A stretch of DNA of 64,000 nt from Fulvimarina uroteuthidis (GTDB taxonomy: Bacteria > Pseudomonadota > Alphaproteobacteria > Rhizobiales > Rhizobiaceae). The position numbers and the translations under genes were made by a program. Positions 26,359 through 36,404 of the stretch are shown piece after piece (the stretch's first letter is position 1; every line of letters starts with the position of its first letter). The notes under the pieces were generated by a model. The model did not search any database. It was not told where the DNA came from and saw only the letters and a list, made by a program, of their open reading frames with translations. The stretch spans positions 62,001 to 126,000 of the forward strand of contig NZ_JAXLPB010000003.1 in the NCBI RefSeq assembly GCF_034321785.1. Reading direction: 5' to 3'.

Positions 26359-28434
26359 ATGACACAGCTCAAGGTCGATGGCCGCGAGGTCGATGTTCCC
26401 GATCACTACACGCTGCTTCAGGCGTGCGAGGAAGCCGGCGCGGAAATTCCGCGCTTCTGTTTCCACGAGCGGCTTTCGATCGCCGGCAACTGCCGCATGT
26501 GCCTCGTCGAGGTGAAGGGCGGGCCGCCCAAGCCCGCAGCCTCCTGCGCCATGGGCGTGAAGGATCTGCGCCCCGGCCCGAACGGCGAACTGCCGGAAGT
26601 CTTCACCACCACGCCGATGGTCAAGAAGGCGCGCGAAGGGGTGATGGAGTTCCTCCTGATCAACCATCCGCTGGATTGCCCGATCTGCGACCAGGGCGGC
26701 GAGTGCGATCTTCAGGACCAGGCGATGGCCTATGGCGTCGACTCGTCCCGCTATGTCGAGAACAAGCGCGCCGTCGAGGACAAATATATCGGCCCGCTCG
26801 TGAAGACGATCATGACCCGCTGCATCCATTGCACGCGCTGCGTCCGCTTCACGACGGAGATCGCCGGCATCTCCGAACTCGGCCTCGTCGGCCGCGGCGA
26901 GGATGCGGAGATCACCACCTATCTCGAGCAGGCGATGACCTCCGAGCTCCAGGGCAACGTCATCGACCTTTGCCCGGTCGGCGCGCTGACCTCGCGCCCC
27001 TACGCCTTCCAGGCGCGCCCGTGGGAGCTGACCAAGACCGAGACGATCGACGTCATGGACGCCGTCGGGTCGGGCATTCGTGTCGATACGCGGGGCCGCG
27101 AGGTCATGCGCATCCTGCCGCGCACGAACGAAGAGGTGAACGAGGAGTGGATCTCGGACAAGACGCGCTTCGTCTGGGACGGATTGCGCGTCCAGCGTCT
27201 CGACAAGCCCTATGTCCGCAAGGACGGCCGCCTGCAGCCGGCCAGCTGGGCGGAAGCGTTCGCCGCGATCAAGGCGAAGCTCGACGGCACGCACGCGTCC
27301 CGGATCGGTGCGATCGCGGGTGATCTGGCCGCGGTCGAGGACATGTGGGCGCTGAAGCGCCTGATGGGCGAGATCGGTTCGTCCAATCTCGACTGCCGCC
27401 AGGACGGATCGATCAATCATCCCGCCGACGGCCGGGCATCCTACATCTTCAACACGACGATCGCCGGGATCGAGGAGGCCGACGCCCTGCTGATCATCGG
27501 CGCCAATCCGCGCTTCGAGGCCTCGATCCTCAATACGCGGATCCGCAAGCGCTGGCGGATGGAAGGATTCCCCATCGGCGTGATCGGCGAAAATGTCGAT
27601 CTTCGCTACGATTACACCTATCTCGGCGCCGGCACGGACACCTTGTCCGACATCGAAGGCGCGAGCGAGGGGTTCTTCGCGGCCCTCCGGAATGCCGCGC
27701 GTCCGATGGTGATCGTCGGGCAGGGGGCGCTTGGCGGCGAGAACGGCGCGTCCGTTCTGGCGTCCGCCGCAGCGCTCGCCCGCGAGATCGGCGCGGTCAG
27801 CGAGGGCTGGAACGGCTTCAACGTGCTCCAGACGGCCGCCTCGCGCGTCGGCGGACTCGATATCGGCTTCGTGCCCGGTGAAGGCGGCGCGACGGCGGCC
27901 GAAATGGCCGGCGGCGCGGTCGACGTCCTGTTCAATCTGGGCGCCGACGAAATCGAGATCTCCGATGCGCCGTTCGTCGTCTACATGGGCAGCCACGGGG
28001 ACCGGGGCGCGTCGCGCGCCGACGTCATCCTGCCGACGGCGGCCTATACGGAAAAGTCCGGCACCTATGTCAATCTCGAGGGCCGGGCACAGGTCGCCAG
28101 CCGCGCGGCTTTCCCTCCGGGCGATGCGCGCGAGGACTGGGCGGTGGTTCGTGCCCTGTCCGCCGTGATCGGCCGGCAGTTGCCGTTCGATTCGCTCCTG
28201 CAGTTGCGCCGGGAGCTTTACGCCGAGCACCCCTTCATGCGATCGGATGCGATCGAAGCGGCCGATGCGAACGCGATCACGACCCTTGCGGACAGGGCCG
28301 AACGATTGGCATCCATGCAGCTTCGCTCGAATGTATCCGATTTCTACTTGACGAACCCGATCGCGCGGGCCTCCAAGGTGATGGCCGAATGTTCGAAGCT
28401 TGCGAGCCAAGCCCATCTCGAAGCGGCGGAATAA
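26359..28434 (+). CDS. nuoG: NADH-quinone oxidoreductase subunit G
   Basis: The 691-aa 75-kDa subunit relays electrons through several Fe-S clusters. The 2Fe-2S ligands are Cys34, Cys45, Cys48 and Cys63. The His-coordinated cluster lies in HPLDCPICDQGGECDLQD and the next in RCIHCTRCVRF with a later CP. The rest is a molybdopterin-oxidoreductase-like domain that has lost its cofactor. The ATG at 26359 directly follows the coiled-coil gene and gives the standard N-terminus. Confidence 0.97.
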   Translation: MTQLKVDGREVDVPDHYTLLQACEEAGAEIPRFCFHERLSIAGNCRMCLVEVKGGPPKPAASCAMGVKDLRPGPNGELPEVFTTTPMVKKAREGVMEFLLINHPLDCPICDQGGECDLQDQAMAYGVDSSRYVENKRAVEDKYIGPLVKTIMTRCIHCTRCVRFTTEIAGISELGLVGRGEDAEITTYLEQAMTSELQGNVIDLCPVGALTSRPYAFQARPWELTKTETIDVMDAVGSGIRVDTRGREVMRILPRTNEEVNEEWISDKTRFVWDGLRVQRLDKPYVRKDGRLQPASWAEAFAAIKAKLDGTHASRIGAIAGDLAAVEDMWALKRLMGEIGSSNLDCRQDGSINHPADGRASYIFNTTIAGIEEADALLIIGANPRFEASILNTRIRKRWRMEGFPIGVIGENVDLRYDYTYLGAGTDTLSDIEGASEGFFAALRNAARPMVIVGQGALGGENGASVLASAAALAREIGAVSEGWNGFNVLQTAASRVGGLDIGFVPGEGGATAAEMAGGAVDVLFNLGADEIEISDAPFVVYMGSHGDRGASRADVILPTAAYTEKSGTYVNLEGRAQVASRAAFPPGDAREDWAVVRALSAVIGRQLPFDSLLQLRRELYAEHPFMRSDAIEAADANAITTLADRAERLASMQLRSNVSDFYLTNPIARASKVMAECSKLASQAHLEAAE

Positions 28435-28446
28435 GGACGACGCGTC

Positions 28447-29502
28447 TTGACTGACATCTTCTCGCTCTACCTCTGGCCGGCCCTCGTCATCACGGCGCAG
28501 AGCGTGCTGTTCATCGTCGTGCTGCTGGTGCTGATCGCCTACATCCTCCTGGCCGACCGCAAGATCTGGGCGGCGGTGCAGATGCGCCGCGGCCCCAACG
28601 TCGTCGGGCCTTTCGGCCTCTTCCAGTCGTTCGCCGACCTCCTCAAGTTCGCGCTGAAGGAACCGATCATTCCGGCCTCGTCGGACAAGCCGGTGTTCCT
28701 CCTCGCGCCGCTCGTCGCGGTGACGCTGGCGCTCGCGACCTTCGCCGTCATCCCGGTGGCGAGCGGCTGGGTGATCGCCGACATCAATGTCGGCATTCTC
28801 TATGTCTTTGCGATCTCCTCGCTGGAGGTCTACGGCGTGATCATGGGCGGCTGGGCCTCCAACTCCAAATACGCCTTTCTCGGCGCACTTCGCTCGGCGG
28901 CGCAGATGGTGTCCTACGAGGTCTCGATCGGCTTCGTCATCGTCACGGTCCTCCTGTGCGTCGGATCGCTGAACCTGACCGACATTGTGATCGCGCAAAC
29001 GACCGGGTTCGGGACCATGGTGGGGCTGCCGTCGACCTTCCTCGACTGGCATTGGCTCGGCCTCTTCCCGATGTTCATCGTGTTCTTCATCTCGGCGCTC
29101 GCCGAGACGAACCGCCCGCCCTTCGATCTGCCCGAGGCGGAATCGGAGCTCGTCGCCGGTTACATGGTCGAATATTCGGCCACGCCGTACATGATGTTCA
29201 TGCTCGGCGAATATGCGGCCATCACCCTGATGTGCTGCCTGACGACGATCCTGTTCCTCGGCGGCTGGCTCGCACCGTTCGACTTCGCGCCCTTCACCTG
29301 GGTTCCCGGCTTCATCTGGTTCACGCTCAAGGCCGGCCTCGTCTTCTTCATGTTCGCCATGGTCAAGGCGTTCGTGCCGCGTTACCGCTATGATCAGCTC
29401 ATGCGCCTCGGCTGGAAAGTGTTCCTGCCGATCTCGCTCGCCATGGTCGTGATCACGGCGTTCGTGGTCCAGATCTTCGGCTGGGGCGCGGCGGCCGCAT
29501 GA
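28447..29502 (+). CDS. nuoH: NADH-quinone oxidoreductase subunit H
   Basis: The 351-aa membrane subunit closes the quinone chamber. It has eight hydrophobic helices, with the family signatures DRKIWAAVQMRRGPNVVGP in the first loop and ETNRPPFDLPEAESELVAGY in the third. The start is a TTG at 28447, with AAGGACG nine bases upstream; no ATG or GTG lies at a suitable place. Its stop overlaps the next small gene in an ATGA. Confidence 0.95.
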   Translation: MTDIFSLYLWPALVITAQSVLFIVVLLVLIAYILLADRKIWAAVQMRRGPNVVGPFGLFQSFADLLKFALKEPIIPASSDKPVFLLAPLVAVTLALATFAVIPVASGWVIADINVGILYVFAISSLEVYGVIMGGWASNSKYAFLGALRSAAQMVSYEVSIGFVIVTVLLCVGSLNLTDIVIAQTTGFGTMVGLPSTFLDWHWLGLFPMFIVFFISALAETNRPPFDLPEAESELVAGYMVEYSATPYMMFMLGEYAAITLMCCLTTILFLGGWLAPFDFAPFTWVPGFIWFTLKAGLVFFMFAMVKAFVPRYRYDQLMRLGWKVFLPISLAMVVITAFVVQIFGWGAAAA

Positions 29503-29705
29503 TGTCGATGGGGGTCCTCGGTGCGCTGATCGGACTGGCCATCGGGATCGCCGACGTCTTCATCCTCGGTCTCGTGAAGGCCAGGATCGAGCAGCAGAGG
29601 CCGACCGAGGGCGGCGGAGGTGGCTTGGTGATCGGGATCGTCCAGATCTCGCAGCTGATCTTCTTTCCCGTCGCCGGCTGGTACGCGGGGACCTATCTGC
29701 TCTAG
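29499..29705 (+). CDS. Two-helix membrane protein between nuoH and nuoI
   Basis: The 68-aa product starts at an ATG overlapping the nuoH stop (ATGA), a sign of coupled translation. It has two hydrophobic helices (residues 4-24 and 43-65) around a short polar loop with five glycines. No known family was recognised. It is followed by a 179-bp gap before nuoI. The overlap and codon usage support a real gene, but function is unknown. Confidence 0.65.
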   Translation: MMSMGVLGALIGLAIGIADVFILGLVKARIEQQRPTEGGGGGLVIGIVQISQLIFFPVAGWYAGTYLL

Positions 29706-29884
29706 CGGTGCGGGACACCAGGACGCGGCCGGTGACCCCGGCACATCTGACTATCCGTCGGCGACCGGTCGATGGCGAAACGACACATCATCGTCGAAGC
29801 TCGCGGGAGCTTGGCTGCGCCGCCATACGACGCGGCGCGCATCAAGCTCCGGGGCCGAAAGAAACGAATTCGGGAATCCATACG

Positions 29885-30376
29885 ATGTCAGCAATCGCAC
29901 AGACTGTCCGATCTCTCTTCCTGATCGAGTTCGTCAAGGCGTTCGGCCTTGCCATGCGCTATTTCTTCGCGCCGAAGGCGACGCTCAACTATCCGTTCGA
30001 GAAGGGTCCCGTTTCTCCGCGGTTCCGCGGCGAGCATGCCTTGCGTCGCTACCCGAACGGCCAGGAGCGCTGCATCGCGTGCAAGCTGTGCGAGGCGGTC
30101 TGCCCGGCGCAGGCGATCACCATCGAGGCCGGACCGCGCCAGAACGACGGCACCCGCCGCACGGTGCGCTACGACATCGACATGGTGAAGTGCATCTATT
30201 GCGGCTTCTGCCAGGAAGCCTGCCCGGTGGACGCGATCGTCGAGGGCCCGAACTTCGAGTTCGCGACGGAGACGCGCGAAGAGCTCTATTACGACAAGAA
30301 CAAATTGCTGGCGAACGGCGATCGTTGGGAGCGAGAAATCGCACGCAACATTGCACTCGACGCGCCATACAGGTAA
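29885..30376 (+). CDS. nuoI: NADH-quinone oxidoreductase subunit I
   Basis: The 163-aa subunit holds two 4Fe-4S clusters in ferredoxin repeats: Cys63/66/69/73 (CIACKLCEAVCP) and Cys103/106/109/113 (CIYCGFCQEACP). The amphipathic N-terminus (VKAFGLAMRYFF) anchors it to the membrane arm. The ATG at 29885 gives the family length; the in-frame region upstream to 29708 was rejected as non-conserved. Confidence 0.97.
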   Translation: MSAIAQTVRSLFLIEFVKAFGLAMRYFFAPKATLNYPFEKGPVSPRFRGEHALRRYPNGQERCIACKLCEAVCPAQAITIEAGPRQNDGTRRTVRYDIDMVKCIYCGFCQEACPVDAIVEGPNFEFATETREELYYDKNKLLANGDRWEREIARNIALDAPYR

Positions 30377-30472
30377 GCGAAGCCGAACCACATACTCGGC
30401 GTCGGAATCGGCGGCTCGCATCATCGTCCCGAACGGGCGAGGGGGCCGCGAGAGTGACAACAGGGAGCTTCG

Positions 30473-31090
30473 ATGCTCGGTCTCCAGGCATTCTTCTTCT
30501 ACATCTTCGCGTTCATTGCGGTCGGTGCCGCGATGATGGTGGTTTTCTCGAAGAACCCGGTTCACTCGGTGCTCTTTCTGATCCTGACCTTCGTCGCCTC
30601 GGCGGGCCTGTTCCTCCTGGCCGGCGCCGAGTTCCTCGCGATGATCCTGATCGTCGTCTATGTGGGCGCGGTCGCCATCCTGTTCCTCTTCGTCGTCATG
30701 ATGCTCGATCTCGACATCGGCCAGCTGAAGCGGCGCGCGGTGCAGTACGCGCCGTTCGGCGCGATCATCGCGGTGCTGCTGCTGGCGCAGCTGATCATCG
30801 CGGGTTCGGGAACGCTGGCCGATCCCACGCTCGCAATCGCGACCGCCCTGCCGATGTCGGAAGTCGGCGGCGGGTCGAACATCGAACAGCTCGGCAACGT
30901 GCTCTACACCCGTTACATCCTCTATTTTCAGCTGGCGGGTCTGATCTTGTTCGTCGCGATGATCGGGGCGATCGTCCTGACGCTTCGCCACAAGGAAAAG
31001 GTCCGCAGACAGTCGATCCCCGATCAGGTGGCGCGCAATCCGGCGACGGCGATCGAGATCAAGAAGGTCGAGAGCGGACGCGGCATTTGA
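30473..31090 (+). CDS. nuoJ: NADH-quinone oxidoreductase subunit J
   Basis: The 205-aa ND6-like subunit has five hydrophobic helices. The third carries the conserved GAEFLAMILIVVYVGAVAILFLFVVMM with the pi-bulge region that couples quinone reduction to proton transfer. A 96-bp gap separates it from nuoI. Confidence 0.95.
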   Translation: MLGLQAFFFYIFAFIAVGAAMMVVFSKNPVHSVLFLILTFVASAGLFLLAGAEFLAMILIVVYVGAVAILFLFVVMMLDLDIGQLKRRAVQYAPFGAIIAVLLLAQLIIAGSGTLADPTLAIATALPMSEVGGGSNIEQLGNVLYTRYILYFQLAGLILFVAMIGAIVLTLRHKEKVRRQSIPDQVARNPATAIEIKKVESGRGI

Positions 31091-31118
31091 ATATGAAAGG
31101 ACGAGGGGCTTGAATAGT

Positions 31119-31427
31119 ATGGAAGTCGGTCTCGGCCAGTACCTGACCGTCGCGGCGATCCTGTTTGTGATCGGCGTCTTCGGCATTTTCATGAACCGGA
31201 AGAACATCATCACGATCCTGATGTCGGTCGAGCTCATTCTGCTCGCCGTGAACATCAATTTCGTGGCGTTCTCGGCGTTCCTGAACGATCTTGCGGGCCA
31301 GGTGTTCGCGCTGTTCGTCCTGACGGTGGCCGCCGCGGAGGCCGCGATCGGCCTCGCGATCCTGGTGGTCTTCTTCAGAAATCGCGGCTCCATCGCCGTC
31401 GACGACGTCAACACGATGAAAGGCTGA
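31119..31427 (+). CDS. nuoK: NADH-quinone oxidoreductase subunit K
   Basis: The 102-aa ND4L-like subunit has three helices with the two buried glutamates of the proton path (SVELILLAVN and AAAEAAIGLAI). The ATG at 31119 gives the standard N-terminus MEVGLGQYLTV; a TTG nine bases earlier (31110) is less likely. ACGAGGGG lies upstream. Confidence 0.95.
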   Translation: MEVGLGQYLTVAAILFVIGVFGIFMNRKNIITILMSVELILLAVNINFVAFSAFLNDLAGQVFALFVLTVAAAEAAIGLAILVVFFRNRGSIAVDDVNTMKG

Positions 31428-31434
31428 TCGACCC

Positions 31435-33435
31435 GTGTATCAGATCATCGTCCTCCTGCCGCTCGTCGGCTTCCTGATCGCCGGGCTCGGTGGTCACGCG
31501 ATCGGCGCCAAGGCATCGGAATACATAACGTCGAGCTTCCTGGTGATCGCGGCCTTCCTGTCCTGGGTCGGCTTCTTCACGTTCGACGCCGCCGAACCCA
31601 TCGCTTCGATCTCCCTCCTGCACTGGATGCAGTCGGGCGGTCTCGACGTGTCCTGGGCCCTGAAGATCGATCGGCTGACGCTCGTCATGCTGGTGGTGGT
31701 GAACACCGTCTCGGCGCTCGTCCACATCTATTCCATCGGCTACATGCACCATGATCCGCATCGTCCGCGGTTCTTCGCCTATCTCTCCCTCTTCACCTTC
31801 GCCATGCTGATGCTGGTGACGGCCGACAACCTCGTGCAGATGTTCTTCGGCTGGGAAGGCGTCGGTCTCGCTTCCTATCTGCTGATCGGATTCTGGTACA
31901 AGAAGCCCTCGGCCAACGCGGCGGCCATGAAGGCGTTCGTCGTCAACCGGGTCGGCGATTTCGGCTTCCTGCTCGGCATCTTCGGCGTCTTCGCCATCTT
32001 CCAGTCGGTCAATCTCGACACGATCTTCGCAGGCGCGGCCGCTGTCGCCGCCACCATGGGCGAGGGCGCGGAAGCCGGCGCGGCCGCCGAAGGCGCCGTC
32101 GACATGGGCGCCGTCGTGCTTGATTTCGCCGGCTATTCGCTCACCATGGGCGGCGCGATCACCTGCGTCTGTCTCCTCTTGTTCCTCGGTGCCATGGGCA
32201 AGTCGGCGCAGATCGGCCTGCACACCTGGCTCCCCGACGCGATGGAAGGGCCGACGCCGGTCTCCGCGCTGATCCACGCCGCGACCATGGTGACGGCCGG
32301 CGTGTTCATGCTGGCGCGCATGTCGCCGGTGTTCGAGCTCAGCCATACCGCGTTGACCGTGGTGACCGTCGTCGGTGCGACGACCGCTCTGTTCGCGGCG
32401 ACGATCGGTCTCGTGCAGACCGACATCAAGCGCGTCATCGCCTATTCGACCTGCTCGCAGCTCGGATACATGTTCGTCGCCCTCGGCGTCGGCGCCTATT
32501 CGGTGGCGATCTTCCATCTCTTCACCCATGCCTTCTTCAAGGCGCTGCTGTTCCTCGGTGCCGGTTCCGTCATTCACGCGGTCTCGGACGAGCAGGACAT
32601 GCGCAGGATGGGCGGGCTGCGAAAGCATATTCCGATCACCTACTGGACGATGGTCATCGGAACGCTGGCGCTCACCGGCTTCCCATTCACCGCCGGTTAC
32701 TTCTCCAAGGACGGTGTGATCGAGGCGGCATTTGTCGGGCACAACGCCTTCGCCATGTATGGCTGGGGCATGACCGTGATCGCCGCGCTCCTGACGAGCT
32801 TCTATTCCTGGCGCCTGATCTTCATGACGTTCCACGGCAAGCCGCGGGCGTCGGCCGACGTCATGCATCATGTGCATGAATCGCCCTGGGTGATGACCAT
32901 CCCGCTCTTCATTCTCGCATTCGGCGCGCTGTTTGCCGGCATGCTGTTCGAGCACGAGTTCATCGGCGAGGCCTATGAGCATTTCTGGGGCACGGCGCTT
33001 TTCACCGGCGCGGAAAACCACATTCTGCACGACATGCATGAAGTCGCCTTCGGCGTGGCGATCATTCCCACGGTGATGATGGCGCTCGGCTTCGCGCTCG
33101 CGTACTGGTTCTACATCGCCAATCCGGCAATGCCGAAACGGCAGGCGGAGACCCATCGCGGCCTCTACAAGTTCTTCCTGAACAAGTGGTACTTCGACGA
33201 GCTCTACAATGTCCTGTTCGTGCGCAGCGCCAAGTGGCTCGGCCGGACCCTGTGGAAGCGGGGCGACATGGGGATCATCGACCGGTACGGGCCCGACGGC
33301 GTGTCCGGGCGCGTGCTCGACGTCACCAACCGGGTCGTGAAGCTCCAGACCGGTTACCTTTATCACTACGCATTCGCGATGCTGATCGGTGTCGCAGCGC
33401 TCGTCACCTGGATGATGATCGGGGGAGCCCTTTGA
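31435..33435 (+). CDS. nuoL: NADH-quinone oxidoreductase subunit L
   Basis: The 666-aa antiporter-like subunit is the distal proton pump, with about 16 helices. Key features include the Glu in the FFGWEGVGLASYLLIG helix, the lysine of MGKSAQIGLHTWLPDAMEGPTPVSAL, and the lateral helix at the C-terminus (FFLNKWYFDELY onwards). The start is a GTG at 31435, seven bases after nuoK. Its stop overlaps the nuoM start. Confidence 0.96.
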   Translation: MYQIIVLLPLVGFLIAGLGGHAIGAKASEYITSSFLVIAAFLSWVGFFTFDAAEPIASISLLHWMQSGGLDVSWALKIDRLTLVMLVVVNTVSALVHIYSIGYMHHDPHRPRFFAYLSLFTFAMLMLVTADNLVQMFFGWEGVGLASYLLIGFWYKKPSANAAAMKAFVVNRVGDFGFLLGIFGVFAIFQSVNLDTIFAGAAAVAATMGEGAEAGAAAEGAVDMGAVVLDFAGYSLTMGGAITCVCLLLFLGAMGKSAQIGLHTWLPDAMEGPTPVSALIHAATMVTAGVFMLARMSPVFELSHTALTVVTVVGATTALFAATIGLVQTDIKRVIAYSTCSQLGYMFVALGVGAYSVAIFHLFTHAFFKALLFLGAGSVIHAVSDEQDMRRMGGLRKHIPITYWTMVIGTLALTGFPFTAGYFSKDGVIEAAFVGHNAFAMYGWGMTVIAALLTSFYSWRLIFMTFHGKPRASADVMHHVHESPWVMTIPLFILAFGALFAGMLFEHEFIGEAYEHFWGTALFTGAENHILHDMHEVAFGVAIIPTVMMALGFALAYWFYIANPAMPKRQAETHRGLYKFFLNKWYFDELYNVLFVRSAKWLGRTLWKRGDMGIIDRYGPDGVSGRVLDVTNRVVKLQTGYLYHYAFAMLIGVAALVTWMMIGGAL

Positions 33436-34943
33436 TGACCGATTGGCCGATCCTCTCGACCGTCACGTTCCTGCCGCTCGTCGGCGCGTTGCTCATCCTG
33501 TTCATTCAGGACGACAACGAACTGGCACGCCGGAACATCCGCAATGTCGCGCTGCTGACCACCATCTTCACGTTCGTCGTCTCGCTCTGGATCTGGGGCG
33601 AGTTCGACTACGAGACGACGAACTTCCAGTTCGTCGAGGAAGCCGAATGGCTCGGCACCGGTATCTCATACCGGATGGGCATCGACGGCGTTTCGATGCT
33701 GTTCGTGATCCTGACGACCTTCCTGCTGCCGATCTGCGTTCTGGCGAGCTTCGAAAGCGTTCAGAGCCGGGTGAAGGAATACATGATCGCGTTCCTCGTG
33801 CTGGAGACGCTGGTCATCGGCGTGTTCTGCGCGCTGGACCTCATCCTCTTCTACATCTTCTTCGAAGGTGGCCTCATTCCGATGTTCCTGATCATCGGCG
33901 TGTGGGGCGGCAAGCGCCGGATCTATGCGAGCTACAAGTTCTTCCTCTACACCTTCATCGGCTCGGTGCTGATGCTGGTCGCCATGATGGCGATGTATTG
34001 GGAGGCGGGAACGACCTCCATTCCCGAGCTTCTCGCCTACGATTTTCCCGCTTCGATGCAGACCTGGCTCTGGCTTGCCTTCTTCGCGAGCTTCGCGGTC
34101 AAGATGCCGATGTGGCCGGTGCATACCTGGTTGCCCGACGCCCATGTGGAAGCGCCGACGGCCGGCTCCGTCATCCTGGCCGGCATTCTCCTGAAGCTCG
34201 GCGGCTATGGTTTCCTGCGTTTCTCGTTGCCGATGTTCCCCATCGCTTCGCTGGATTTCGCGCCGCTCGTCTACACCCTCTCGGTGATCGCGATCATCTA
34301 CACCTCGCTCGTCGCCCTGATGCAGGAGGACATCAAGAAGCTGATCGCCTATTCCTCCGTCGCCCATATGGGCTTCGTGACGATGGGAATTTTCGCCGCG
34401 AACGCCCAGGGCGTCCAGGGCGCGATCTTCCAGATGCTCTCCCATGGCCTCATTTCCGGCGCGCTCTTCCTGTGCGTCGGCGTCGTCTACGACCGGATGC
34501 ACACCCGCGAGATCGCCGCCTATGGCGGGCTCGTGAACCGCATGCCGAAATATGCGGCGGCCATGCTGATCTTCACCATGGCGAATGTCGGCCTGCCGGG
34601 CACGAGCGGTTTCGTCGGCGAATTCCTCGTCCTGATGGGCGTGTTTCAGGTGAACAGCTGGGTGGCGATCTTCGCGGCGACGGGCGTCATCCTCTCGGCG
34701 GCCTACGCCCTGTGGCTCTATCGCCGCGTCGTGTTCGGCGCGCTGGAAAAGGAGAGCCTTCGCTCGATCCTCGACCTGTCGCGCCGCGAGAAGATCCTGC
34801 TCTATCCCCTGATCGTTCTCGTCATCTTCTTCGGTGTCTATCCGATGCCGGTCTTCGACGTGACCGCAGCGTCCGTCGATCATCTCCTGAATACCTACAG
34901 TGCCGGACTGGAAGCTGCCTCGTCCGTCGCTGAGGCCAACTGA
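33435..34943 (+). CDS. nuoM: NADH-quinone oxidoreductase subunit M
   Basis: The 502-aa antiporter-like subunit has about 14 helices with the pump residues Glu in VLETLVIGVFCALDLILFYIFFEG and Lys in AVKMPMWPVHTWLPDAHVEAP. The ATG at 33435 shares its A with the nuoL stop (TGATG), and GGGGGAG lies upstream. Confidence 0.96.
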   Translation: MTDWPILSTVTFLPLVGALLILFIQDDNELARRNIRNVALLTTIFTFVVSLWIWGEFDYETTNFQFVEEAEWLGTGISYRMGIDGVSMLFVILTTFLLPICVLASFESVQSRVKEYMIAFLVLETLVIGVFCALDLILFYIFFEGGLIPMFLIIGVWGGKRRIYASYKFFLYTFIGSVLMLVAMMAMYWEAGTTSIPELLAYDFPASMQTWLWLAFFASFAVKMPMWPVHTWLPDAHVEAPTAGSVILAGILLKLGGYGFLRFSLPMFPIASLDFAPLVYTLSVIAIIYTSLVALMQEDIKKLIAYSSVAHMGFVTMGIFAANAQGVQGAIFQMLSHGLISGALFLCVGVVYDRMHTREIAAYGGLVNRMPKYAAAMLIFTMANVGLPGTSGFVGEFLVLMGVFQVNSWVAIFAATGVILSAAYALWLYRRVVFGALEKESLRSILDLSRREKILLYPLIVLVIFFGVYPMPVFDVTAASVDHLLNTYSAGLEAASSVAEAN

Positions 34944-34961
34944 AGCGGGGACCGCTGGAAT

Positions 34962-36404
34962 ATGGTTTCGGACACGCTCACGAGCAGCCTGTCGATCGTC
35001 GGGCCCGAATTCATCCTCGCCATCGGTGCGATGGTGCTTTTGATGGTCGGCGTCTTTTCGAGAAGCAAGAACCCGCAGCTGGTGACGTCGCTGTCGGTTG
35101 CGCTTCTGATCATCGCCGCCTTGTGGCTGGTCTTCATCGCGCCCCAGGGCATCGCGTTCAACGGCTCGATGGTCAGCGACGGCTTCGCGTCCTTCATGAA
35201 GGTCCTTGTCCTGATCGGTTCGGCCTCGGCCATCGTGATGTCGGCGGCCTATGCGGAAAGCGAACGCTTCAACCGGTTCGAGTTCCCGGTCCTGATCGTC
35301 CTGTCGACCCTCGGCATGCTGGTCATGGTCTCGGCGGGCGATCTGATCACGCTCTATCTCGGCCTCGAACTCCAGTCGCTGGCGATCTATGTTCTGGCCG
35401 CGATCAACCGGGACAGCGTCCGTTCCACGGAAGCGGGCCTGAAATATTTCGTTCTCGGCGCGCTGTCGTCCGGCATGCTGCTCTACGGCGCCTCGATGAT
35501 CTACGGTTTCACCGGCCAGATCGAACTGACGGCGATCGCGCTGACGCTGGCCGAGGGCGAACGTTCGCTCGGCCTTCTCGTCGGTCTCGTCTTCGTCCTG
35601 GCGGGCCTCGCCTTCAAGATCTCGGCCGTGCCGTTCCACATGTGGACGCCGGACGTTTACGAGGGCGCGCCGACGCCGATCACCGCGCTGCTCGCCGGCG
35701 CACCCAAGGTCGCCGCCATGGCGCTGACGGTCCGCTTCGCGATGGAAGGGTTCCTTCCGATCGCGATCGACTGGCAGCAGATCATCATCTTCATCTCGAT
35801 CGCCTCCATGGGCTTCGGCGCCTTCGCGGCCATCGGCCAGACCAACATCAAGCGTCTGATGGCCTATTCCTCGATCGCCCACATGGGCTACGCGCTGGTG
35901 GGCCTCGCGGCGGCGAACATGGAAGGCGTGCGCGGCGTCGCGCTCTACATGGCGATCTATCTGGCCACGACGCTCGGAACCTTCGCCGTCATCCTGGCGA
36001 TGCGCCGCGACGACGGGCCCGTCGACCAGATCGAGGATCTGGCGGGCCTGTCGCGCACCAATCCGGTGATGGCGACGTTCCTTACCATGATGATGCTGTC
36101 GCTCGCCGGGCTTCCGCCGCTGGCCGGCTTCTTCGCCAAATATTTCGTGTTCATGGCGGCCGTCGAGGCGGGGCTCTTCGCGCTCGCCATCATCGGCGTC
36201 CTGACCAGCGTCGTCGCGCTCTACTATTATCTTCGCATCGTCAAGGTGATGTGGTTCGACGAGGAGGCCAAGCCCTTCCTTCCCGCGCCCATCGAGTTGA
36301 AGGTGGTGTTGTGGGTCGCCGGCCTCTTCGTCTTCCCGATCTATCTCTTTGTCGGAGGACCGGTGTTCTCCGCGGCGGGAGCGGCCGCAAGTTCGTTCTT
36401 CTGA
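34962..36404 (+). CDS. nuoN: NADH-quinone oxidoreductase subunit N
   Basis: The 480-aa antiporter-like subunit next to NuoK has about 14 helices. The conserved LGLELQSLAIYVL helix holds the pump glutamate and FKISAVPFHMWTPDVYEGAP holds the lysine. It is the last complex I gene; its stop overlaps birA in an ATGA. Confidence 0.96.
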   Translation: MVSDTLTSSLSIVGPEFILAIGAMVLLMVGVFSRSKNPQLVTSLSVALLIIAALWLVFIAPQGIAFNGSMVSDGFASFMKVLVLIGSASAIVMSAAYAESERFNRFEFPVLIVLSTLGMLVMVSAGDLITLYLGLELQSLAIYVLAAINRDSVRSTEAGLKYFVLGALSSGMLLYGASMIYGFTGQIELTAIALTLAEGERSLGLLVGLVFVLAGLAFKISAVPFHMWTPDVYEGAPTPITALLAGAPKVAAMALTVRFAMEGFLPIAIDWQQIIIFISIASMGFGAFAAIGQTNIKRLMAYSSIAHMGYALVGLAAANMEGVRGVALYMAIYLATTLGTFAVILAMRRDDGPVDQIEDLAGLSRTNPVMATFLTMMMLSLAGLPPLAGFFAKYFVFMAAVEAGLFALAIIGVLTSVVALYYYLRIVKVMWFDEEAKPFLPAPIELKVVLWVAGLFVFPIYLFVGGPVFSAAGAAASSFF

